DNA from: an uncultured Bacteroidales bacterium
Lineage (GTDB): Bacteria; Bacteroidota; Bacteroidia; Bacteroidales; Muribaculaceae
Assembly: GCA_947173955.1 (NCBI GenBank)
Contig: CAMWHE010000017.1
Span: 1 to 40,398, forward strand
Direction: 5' to 3'
Length of the DNA: 40,398 nucleotides
Shown here: positions 24,463 through 32,100 of the stretch, piece by piece
How the letters are laid out: every line of letters starts with the position of its first letter
How positions within the stretch are numbered: the first letter of the stretch is position 1
The notes under the pieces: model-generated
Seen by the model: the letters and a program-made list of their open reading frames with translations, nothing else
Database searches by the model: none
What the model was told of the DNA's origin: nothing
Translations under genes and position numbers: made by a program

Positions 24463-25077
24463 TTATATGAGCATTGAAATATATATCGCCGCAAAGCCGA
24501 GTACATATCCGGCACCGACCTGCCCCAATGTATGCCGCCCGAGAAGGAGCCTGCACGTACCGACAAGTCCGGAAAGCAGTATCAGTCCGAGGGGAAGAGC
24601 GAATCCGAATGTGACGAGATAGCCTTTGACCGCAAGGAAAAGCGACAGCGCTGTCAGCCCTCCCATCCCCATCGAATGCCCGCTTATCTTCCAACGCAAG
24701 TTGATGACAGCCGCTATCGCCAGAGCCACAGATGCTCCGACCATGAAGGCCGACATCCAATGCGGTGCGCGCAGACGCGTAAAATAGAATGCGGTGGCGA
24801 AATATGCAAGAATCGTTATCACAAACGGCAGAAGACGCTCCCGCTGCTTATTGAGTGCAGGATCTGTAACTTTGCCCAATCTATACATTATAAATATACC
24901 CGCGCCGGGCACAACTGCCGTAAGCCCGAAGGCTGCTGACGTGACAGTCCATAGCACCACTGCATCAAAACCATGCATATATGAGCACAAAAACACTATG
25001 GCCAGTGCATAGGTAGGCATCAGCAGCGGGAATGTAGCTATTGAAACAATTCGTGCAAATCGGTCGCGCATGGTCAC
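24463..25077 (-). CDS. PAP2-like membrane protein
   Basis: 204 residues, about six membrane helices. The second half carries degenerate PAP2 motifs: SGHSMGMGG (the PSxH region) and CRLLLGRHTLGQVGAGYVLG (the SRxxxxxHxxxQ/D region), while the first KxxxxxxRP motif is only hinted at by KQRERLLPF. It may be a lipid-phosphate phosphatase or a non-catalytic relative. It begins 6 nt after rpoN inside the operon, a position that suggests envelope lipid metabolism but does not prove it. Confidence 0.72.
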   Translation of the reverse strand: MTMRDRFARIVSIATFPLLMPTYALAIVFLCSYMHGFDAVVLWTVTSAAFGLTAVVPGAGIFIMYRLGKVTDPALNKQRERLLPFVITILAYFATAFYFTRLRAPHWMSAFMVGASVALAIAAVINLRWKISGHSMGMGGLTALSLFLAVKGYLVTFGFALPLGLILLSGLVGTCRLLLGRHTLGQVGAGYVLGFAAIYISMLI

Positions 25078-25083
25078 ATCTCT

Positions 25084-26487
25084 TTATTTCATTTCTTTTC
25101 TGAGCCGGGCAACCGGGAGCCCCAGCCGCTCGCGATACTTGGCGACAGTGCGCCGCGCTATGTCAAAACCTCTCGCGGCGAGCGCGGCAGTCAGAGCCTC
25201 GTCGCTCAGCGGCGCGCTCTTGTCCTCGGCATCGATCAGATCGCGCAAAGCGTGCTGAATCTGTACCGACGACGCGTCGCTATCCTCGCGGGGGCGCTCG
25301 TTGAAAAGCATTTTGAGCGGATATATGCCATGTGAGGTAGCGACATATTTATCTGTCGTAGCGCGCGAGATCACCGAGAGATCGTAGCCGGTCAGTGCGG
25401 CCACATCCTTCAGTATCATTGGGCGGATATCGCGCTCATCACCTGTCAGGAAAAAGTCGCGCTGTATCTTAAGGATCGCCTGCATGACACGGTACAGTGT
25501 CTCCTGACGCATCCTGATTATGCGGATAAATTCCTGGGCTTCATTGCGCTTGGTGCGGATAAACATTTTGGCACCCTCGCGGGCGGCCCGGGGTGTTATG
25601 GGGGTATCGGCCTCAAACGACTTTTCGATTCCGAGGTCCGGGATACGGCTGAGCGATGTAAGTATCAGCCGGTCGCCGTCAGCCTCGACAGCAAAGTCGG
25701 GCACTACATGACGCGCCGAGTCGTCGCCGGGTGCGCCGCTTGCAAATGCCGCTCCAGGCTTGGGATTAAGCCGGCGGATCACATCCATCGCATTACGCAG
25801 GCGCTCGCGGTCGAGATCGGCAGCGGCACGCAGGCGATCAAACTGCTTTCTTGAGAATAAATCAAAATAGTGGTTTACGATTTCTGCCGCGTCGTCCACC
25901 GCCTCCGTGGGAGTCATCCGCTTGAGCTGCAGCGCGAGACAATCGCGCAGATCGACGGCACCGACACCGGCCGGATCGAAGGTGCGGATCTTCTGCCACA
26001 CCTCATTGACTTCGGCCGGGGTGACATCCAGTCCGTCGGCCATGTTGACATCGAGAGCAATCGACTGCAGGTCACGCGTAATATAACCGTTATCATCAAG
26101 ATTACCGATAATCTGGAGCGCGATGCGGCGCTGACGGTCGTCGAGGTCGCTGACCCCGATCTGCTCGGCAAGCGTCTCAAGAAGTGTCTGCTGATGATCG
26201 CCTGCAGAGGCAACTACGTCATAATACGGGTCAGATGCTGATCGATTGTTGACTGCGTACCGGTAATATGGGGTCTGATCGTCCTGAGCGGAATCGGCAT
26301 TGCTTTCCGGAGATATCGGAGCATCTTCGTCTTTGGCTTCGAGCGCAGGCATCTCGTCAACGGCACGCCTCACCTCGTCCTCGATCTCAGGCGCATTCAT
26401 CTCGAGCATTCTCACATACTTGACCTGCAGAGGGGTCAGCCGCTGCTGCTGTCGGAGAGTGGTGTTAAGCGAAAGGTTCTCTTTCAT
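25084..26487 (-). CDS. rpoN: RNA polymerase sigma-54 factor
   Basis: Alternative sigma factor that reads -24/-12 promoters and needs AAA+ activators. 467 residues: region I glutamine-rich helix (LSLNTTLRQQQRLTPLQVKY, binds core and activator), an acidic region II (~45-75), the core-binding domain (~95-250), and the RpoN box ARRTVAKYRE at 444-453, which contacts the -24 element. Its start overlaps the murI stop by 4 nt. No sigma-54 activator gene or convincing -24/-12 site was noticed in the window. Confidence 0.96.
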   Translation of the reverse strand: MKENLSLNTTLRQQQRLTPLQVKYVRMLEMNAPEIEDEVRRAVDEMPALEAKDEDAPISPESNADSAQDDQTPYYRYAVNNRSASDPYYDVVASAGDHQQTLLETLAEQIGVSDLDDRQRRIALQIIGNLDDNGYITRDLQSIALDVNMADGLDVTPAEVNEVWQKIRTFDPAGVGAVDLRDCLALQLKRMTPTEAVDDAAEIVNHYFDLFSRKQFDRLRAAADLDRERLRNAMDVIRRLNPKPGAAFASGAPGDDSARHVVPDFAVEADGDRLILTSLSRIPDLGIEKSFEADTPITPRAAREGAKMFIRTKRNEAQEFIRIIRMRQETLYRVMQAILKIQRDFFLTGDERDIRPMILKDVAALTGYDLSVISRATTDKYVATSHGIYPLKMLFNERPREDSDASSVQIQHALRDLIDAEDKSAPLSDEALTAALAARGFDIARRTVAKYRERLGLPVARLRKEMK

Positions 26488-27329
26488 AGCTCGATGTGTC
26501 GTGCCTTCACTGGCTGTCCGAGAAAGAGTGAAGCCATGTCAGTAAACTTTTCGGATTGCTCGGTTGTCAGAAATGTGGCACCTGCGCCCTTTGACAGCCG
26601 GCACTCTATTTCAGGATGCCGACGCAGATAGTCGGCCAGACTCTCGGCCACGATAGTGCCCTGAGTTACCGCCCCCACACCATCGGGAAGATGCCGGCAT
26701 ATCTTGTCGAGAAGCAGCGGATAGTGCGTGCATCCCAATATTACCCTATCTATCAGCGGGTCAGCCGCCATCAGTTGGGAGATATCTTTCTCTACAAAAT
26801 AATCGGCGCCGTCCGACCAGGCCTCGCCGTTTTCCACAAGCGGCACCCACATCGGGCAGGCATGACCCGTTACCGTGAGGTCGGGCGACAACTTGGCTGC
26901 CTCCATCTCGTAGGAGCGCGAAGCGACGGTACCCTTCGTACCGAGAATTCCGACATGGCCGGAACGAGTCAGTGTCGCAAGATGCTCAACCGTCGGACGT
27001 ATGATGCCGAGCACGCGCCGCGAGGGATCGATGTTCGGAAGATCGTTTTGCTGGATAGTGCGCAATGCCTTGGCCGACGCGGTATTACATGCCAGAATAA
27101 CGAGATGGCATCCGCGGGCAAACAGTGCCTTTACCGATTCGAGCGTAAACTTGTAGACCAGCTCGAAGGAGCGATTGCCGTAGGGCGCACGCGCATTATC
27201 GCCAAGATACAGATAATCATACTGCGGAAGGTGAAACCGCAGCTCCTGCAGTATAGTCAGACCGCCGTAACCGGAGTCGAAGACTCCTATCGGACCGGCA
27301 GCGGGATATATGTCGTGCGTATTATCCAT
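26484..27329 (-). CDS. murI: Glutamate racemase
   Basis: Makes D-glutamate for peptidoglycan. 281 residues. The two catalytic cysteines are C81 in ILACNTASA and C201 in ILGCTHYPLL (with H203); D18 in VFDSGYGGLT and YLGDNARAPYG are the other active-site landmarks. First gene of the minus-strand operon with rpoN, the PAP2-like gene, purE, ispG and the M16 peptidase, and coupled to rpoN by ATGA. Confidence 0.96.
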   Translation of the reverse strand: MDNTHDIYPAAGPIGVFDSGYGGLTILQELRFHLPQYDYLYLGDNARAPYGNRSFELVYKFTLESVKALFARGCHLVILACNTASAKALRTIQQNDLPNIDPSRRVLGIIRPTVEHLATLTRSGHVGILGTKGTVASRSYEMEAAKLSPDLTVTGHACPMWVPLVENGEAWSDGADYFVEKDISQLMAADPLIDRVILGCTHYPLLLDKICRHLPDGVGAVTQGTIVAESLADYLRRHPEIECRLSKGAGATFLTTEQSEKFTDMASLFLGQPVKARHIEL

Positions 27330-27337
27330 CTCAACTA

Positions 27338-27345
27338 CAAAGATA
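27338..27345 (-). promoter_or_regulatory. -7 element of the murI-rpoN operon
   Basis: The minus strand reads TATCTTTG, a full -7 match, 8 nt before the murI ATG at 27329, giving a transcript with almost no leader. No TTTG was found at 19-21 nt further upstream. Confidence 0.5.
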
Positions 27346-27421
27346 CAATTCTTTTGCCACTAAGACCCGCATTTCAACATTATTTAATACATCGCCGGCA
27401 TTCCCCGCCAAAAAATTTGTG

Positions 27422-27429
27422 TACCTTTG
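27422..27429 (+). promoter_or_regulatory. -7 element of the ECF sigma operon
   Basis: TACCTTTG matches TAnnTTTG, 69 nt before the ATG at 27499. The expected -33 region (about 27399-27403) does not show TTTG, so recognition may need an activator or another sigma factor. Confidence 0.5.
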
Positions 27430-27498
27430 CCGGAAACCGTTCCGGAGAAGTCCACTCACAGCCGGCGACGGTCGTTCATTTAGCTTTTTACACAACGA

Positions 27499-28056
27499 AT
27501 GAAGTCAGAACTCCCTAAAGAAGAGCCTCAGCTCATCGAGCGCCTGCGAGAGCCGTCGACCTGCCGGCAGGCATTCAATGAGGTCATTCGCTTATATTCA
27601 GAGCCACTCTACTGGCAGATAAGGCGTCTCGTCAACTCGCATGAAGACGCCAACGACCTGCTGCAAAATACATTCCTCAAGGCGTGGCAGTCGCTCGACA
27701 ATTTCAGAGGCGATGCCAAGCTTTCGACATGGCTCTACAAGATTGCCATTAACGAAAGCCTGACGCATCTTGAGCGCGAGAAGAAGCGCTCCGGGGTGTC
27801 GCTCGACGACGAGGCCTCGTCACTCGTCCATGCCATCGAGGCCGACGAGTGGGTCGACGGCGACGAACTGTCGCTCAAACTGCGCAAAGCCGTGGCTCAA
27901 CTTCCCGAGAAACAGCGCATCGTATTCAACATGAAATACTTTGACGACATGAAGTATGAGGAGATGTCAGAGATACTCGGCACATCCGTCGGAGCTCTCA
28001 AATCCTCCTACCACTTCGCCGTCAAAAAAATCGAGCAATATCTTGAAGAAAATTAA
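27499..28056 (+). CDS. ECF-type RNA polymerase sigma factor
   Basis: 185 residues with the two-domain layout of sigma-70 family ECF factors. Region 2 (~25-95) includes HEDANDLLQNTFLKAWQSLD and GDAKLSTWLYKIAINESLTH, the core- and -10-binding parts. Region 4 (~125-180) has LPEKQRIVFNMKYFDDMKYE followed by the helix-turn-helix segment EEMSEILGTSVGALKSSYH. It is followed by a single-pass membrane protein and a Spy/CpxP-like periplasmic protein, suggesting that it answers an envelope signal. Confidence 0.94.
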   Translation: MKSELPKEEPQLIERLREPSTCRQAFNEVIRLYSEPLYWQIRRLVNSHEDANDLLQNTFLKAWQSLDNFRGDAKLSTWLYKIAINESLTHLEREKKRSGVSLDDEASSLVHAIEADEWVDGDELSLKLRKAVAQLPEKQRIVFNMKYFDDMKYEEMSEILGTSVGALKSSYHFAVKKIEQYLEEN

Positions 28057-28100
28057 ACCTTTATCACTCATATCAGTCTAAAGAAGAAAACGAATCGACC

Positions 28101-28532
28101 ATGATATTGAAATCAGACCCGAAATATAACAGACTTGACCGGCCGGGACACCCGGACGGCATGACTGTGCCCGACGGCTACTTCGAGCGCTTTGCCGACT
28201 CGATGTCGGAAAAGCTCCCGGTCAATGCTCTGGAACAGCGACCCGCCGAAGAGCTCAAACCGCGCACGACATGGATGAAGCTTCGGCCATTCGTCTATAT
28301 GGCCGCCATGTTTGCCGGAATATGGTGCACGATGAAGATGTTCACCATGCTTCAGCAATCTCCGGCCGACCTGTCCTCTCCGGATACCATGCAGATTGAG
28401 CGGATGACAGCGTCCGTTTCGCAGGATGAATATGCCGATTATCTCGACTACGTATGGAGCGACTACAGCGAGGCCGACCTCCTTGAGGATCTCTATGCAT
28501 CCGGTTACGAACCCACATCGTTTCAACCTTAG
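28101..28532 (+). CDS. Single-pass membrane protein, probable anti-sigma factor
   Basis: 143 residues. A cytoplasmic N-terminal part (~1-60) includes DGMTVPDGYFERFADSMSEK, the 'VPDGYFE' pattern often seen in Bacteroidetes proteins encoded after ECF factors. One membrane helix (~63-83) and an acidic periplasmic tail rich in D, E and Y follow. No zinc-binding HxxxCxxC anti-sigma motif is present. The position 44 nt after the ECF gene and the topology support an anti-sigma role; this is inference. Confidence 0.65.
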   Translation: MILKSDPKYNRLDRPGHPDGMTVPDGYFERFADSMSEKLPVNALEQRPAEELKPRTTWMKLRPFVYMAAMFAGIWCTMKMFTMLQQSPADLSSPDTMQIERMTASVSQDEYADYLDYVWSDYSEADLLEDLYASGYEPTSFQP

Positions 28533-28553
28533 AGCCGATAAAATATATTACCC

Positions 28554-29048
28554 ATGATAAAACGTATCTCACTTTTATTAGTGTTTATCTCTGCTCTGGC
28601 TGCCCAAAGCCTTATGGCTCAGCCTCAGTGTCCTCCCGGAGCTCCTCGTGACCCGGCGAAACGCGAGCAATGGTTTAAGGAAATGCGCAACAACAAGCAT
28701 GAATTTCTCATCAGAGAGCTTGATCTCGCGCCGGCTCAGCAGGCCGAATTCTTTGCCGTCTACGACCGCATGGAAGACTCTCTCATGAAACTCGGAGAGG
28801 CAACACGCAAGGCAGAAATGTCGGTCAAGGAAACCCCCGATCCTACCGACAAAGACTATGACGATGCTACCAACGAGCTTTTTGAGCTAAAGGGGCGCGA
28901 ATACAGGATTGAAAAGGATGCGCAGGCCGAATTTTCCAAAATCCTGACCAAGCGCCAGCTATTCAGGCTTAAGGGCGCTGAAAGGAAGTTCGTGCGCGCC
29001 CTGATGAAGCACCACCGCCCCGAAAAACCGGTACAAGACCGTCACTGA
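28554..29048 (+). CDS. Spy/CpxP-like periplasmic protein
   Basis: 164 residues with a signal peptide (~1-21). The mature protein is predicted all-helical and charged, with LDLAPAQQAEFFAVYDRM resembling the LTxxQ motif of the CpxP/Spy/ZraP group and a second helix pair ending KILTKRQLFRLKGAERKF. Such proteins are stress chaperones or metal-responsive regulators that often partner an ECF or two-component system. It lies 21 nt after the anti-sigma-like gene and is probably co-transcribed, so it may be the sensor or an effector of that system. Confidence 0.7.
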   Translation: MIKRISLLLVFISALAAQSLMAQPQCPPGAPRDPAKREQWFKEMRNNKHEFLIRELDLAPAQQAEFFAVYDRMEDSLMKLGEATRKAEMSVKETPDPTDKDYDDATNELFELKGREYRIEKDAQAEFSKILTKRQLFRLKGAERKFVRALMKHHRPEKPVQDRH

Positions 29049-29174
29049 TGTCCTTCGGCTTTTCAGTTCAACTACAGGGATGTTTCTTAAAAGTTGACTT
29101 GCGAGCTTTCAAGCTCTTAACGGAGACCAATTATTGTCATCCGGATATGTCTACTTTTTTCATATGATAACGAC

Positions 29175-32100
29175 ATGAAAAAGATTAAACTCATCACAGC
29201 CCTGCTGGCTACCGCAGCCTTCGGGGCCGTTTTGGCTAAAAATAGTGCCAGACCCGACTTTGCATTTCCCGCTCAGGTTGTCAAAACATCGGAGTCCACA
29301 CTCGCAGATGCTCTGCGGAGTGGCGATAGCAAAGCTGCAGTACGTGCCCTCATCGACTACACCCTCGCCCGCAACGAGATCTCGACATACTATATGTCAG
29401 CAGACATCGCCCGCGTCGATTCCATAGCCGCTGCAGAGACCGATGTAGCCACCCGCTCCCTGCTACGGCTCCTCGAAGCCGACATGTACACCGGAGTCTA
29501 CACGGCTGAGAGGTGGAAGTTCGATCGCCGCGAAGTGCCGGCCGAACCGCTACCAGACGACTGCTTTGAGTGGAGCGGCGACCAGTTCCGCAATCGCATC
29601 ATCACTCTCCTTTCGGAAGCTACAGCTGCTCCGGAGCAGCTGATCCGCATTCCAGTCACCGACTGGAGCGATGTAATCACTATCTCCACCGACTCGCGCC
29701 TTCTCTACCCCACACTTTTCGACTTTATAGCCTGGCGTGCCATCGACATCTATAAGCATATTGACAATACTTCATATGAAGTTCCCGCTCGCTTCCAGAC
29801 TCCTGACCGCTATCTCGAGCCGCTACCGGCCATGGGGTCCTTCAGCGAGCCTGACCGCAAGATCCATGAGCTTTATCGAGAACTCGTCCGCCTCCATACC
29901 GACAACCCGGCTCCCCGGATACTTGCCGAAGTCGCTGCCGCACGATTCATGACAAAATATTCGTCAGAGCCCCTCACCCGACTCCTTCTCGACATCTATC
30001 ATCAAAACGAGTCTTCACCCTGGTGTGGCCTTTCTCTCGAATCAGTCTCTCTTCCGGCCGATACACTCTATCCCATTCTGACAGAGTTTATAAGCAAATA
30101 CCCCGACTATGTCAACATCAACGCCATCAAAAACACACTCAGCCGGATTACGACACCCGATGTACGCATTTCATATCCGGAGATAATTCCTCCAGGCCGC
30201 CCTGTCAATATCAAACTCTCAGTAAATAATGCCCGCGATATAGCCGTTACTTTCAAGCACACCAAATCCGGCAAAACAGTCATCTCATCACTCCATCTCG
30301 ATCAGCCGATACCTTACAAGTCCGACACTCTGATCACAGTCACACTCCCCCTTCCCGGCCAATACACTGTCACCAGCACCTTAGATGGGAAAGCATCCGA
30401 CGATCGCTATCCCTCAAAGCTGCGCGCTTCCTCTTTCGATGCGATGAACTTTACCTTCGGCTCCGAGTGTTTCATCTACGCTGTCGATCCGCTGACCGGA
30501 GCGCCTGTCGAAGGTGTTACCGTCGAAAAGCGTGACAATAATGACAGCGAATACTCTAATATCGGCACTACCGGCGCCGAAGGCGACATCAGCTATAGAA
30601 GACTCCCCAAGCAGTGGAATCGAAATTCTCTACGACTCACCAACGGCACCGATACAACATTCTTCCGTTTTAACACCTACGCATATTCGACTGACAAACC
30701 GACCGTTAAGGCTCAACTCTTTACCGATCTTGGCCTGTATCATCTCGGCGACACACTCCGATGGGCGCTCGTAGCCTTCAACGACTCCAGTGTCGTTGGC
30801 CGGCGTAGCGTTGCTCCCGGTAAAGACTTCATTGTCACAATCTATAACTCCAATGCACAAGTCGTCCAGACCAAATCGGTGACTACCGACTATTCCGGAC
30901 GCGCAGTCGGTTCCTGCGTTCTCCCGACTGAGGGTCTTTCCGGCAACTACACCATCAAGGCATCCAATAGCTCTGGCCGAAACTTCTATACTTCAGTAAC
31001 GGTCAACGACTACAAATTGCCGACATTCACTGTCGAACCCGGTGATATCCGTAAGTCCCTGAACCCTGATTCACTCGTGACTGTATCATTCATTGCCAAA
31101 ACCTACAGCGGATTCCCCATTGCCGGAGCTTCCGTAGAGCTCCAGCTCGGTCAGTCACAATTCAACTCATGGCGATGGGGAGGCTATGCCAACAACTTTT
31201 GGTCAACTTCCTCTACGACCGATGCCGAAGGCAAAGTCGCCCTGACTATTCCCGCCTCAATTATTGAACTTGCCCCGGACAATGGGAATTTCTTCTCCGT
31301 CTCTGCGACTGTCACCACACCATCAGGCGAGACCCAGACAGCCAAAACAGCTTTTACGACCGGCAAGCCTTACAGCATCTCTTATGAGATACCCCGATCT
31401 ATCAATCTTGATGATTCGAAGCCACTGACTGCTATGGCTGTTGATGCCAATGACAACAAAGTCAACCTCGGACTGCGTATTAATCTTCTCTCGGACAAGG
31501 GGAAGATTGCGGCCTCGATAGCTCCCGGAAACACCCTCCCGGCTAAGCTTAGTGCCGGTAAATATACCCTTGAAATCGTACCTGCCGACACCACGCTTGC
31601 CAATACCGTAAGACAGGACATCACCCTCTACCGCAACTCGGGCAAATGTCCGTTCAGCGATCTCATCTTCCCTGTCAGCCAGATCGACGCCAAAGACGGT
31701 AAAGCTACTCTGATTTACGGCAATCCATATCCTGACGCAAATCTGCTCCTAATAGAGATGGCAGACTCCGTAATCACCTCACGCCGCTGGATCAAGCAGG
31801 ATGCCGGCATGCACTCAATCGACATCTCGGTCCCCGCGACAACCCCTAAAGTAAAAATCATTATCATGACTTTCAGGGATTGTGCATACCACACAACTAA
31901 TGCTACCGTCATAAATCCTGACTACGAGCAAGAGCTTACCATCGAGACCGAAACATTCCGCGACAAGGTGGTTCCCGGCGATAAAGAGACCATTTCACTG
32001 CTATTCAAGGATAAGGATGGCAATCCCGTTCGAGCGTATGCTATGCTCGGCATGTCATCATCCGCCATTCAGAAACTTGCATATAACAGCTGGGATATTC

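Noticed and set aside
24426-24566. Upstream start for purE (47 extra residues)
   Set aside because: The extension overlaps the PAP2-like gene in another frame and lacks similarity to PurE N-termini.
26616-27518. 300-codon plus-strand ORF across murI
   Set aside because: murI on the other strand has both catalytic cysteines; the ORF has no recognisable motif and would clash with the murI promoter.
29103-29116. Palindrome GAGCTT-TC-AAGCTC between the Spy-like and macroglobulin genes
   Set aside because: A 2-nt loop cannot form as a hairpin of full length and no T-run follows; too weak to call a terminator or operator.
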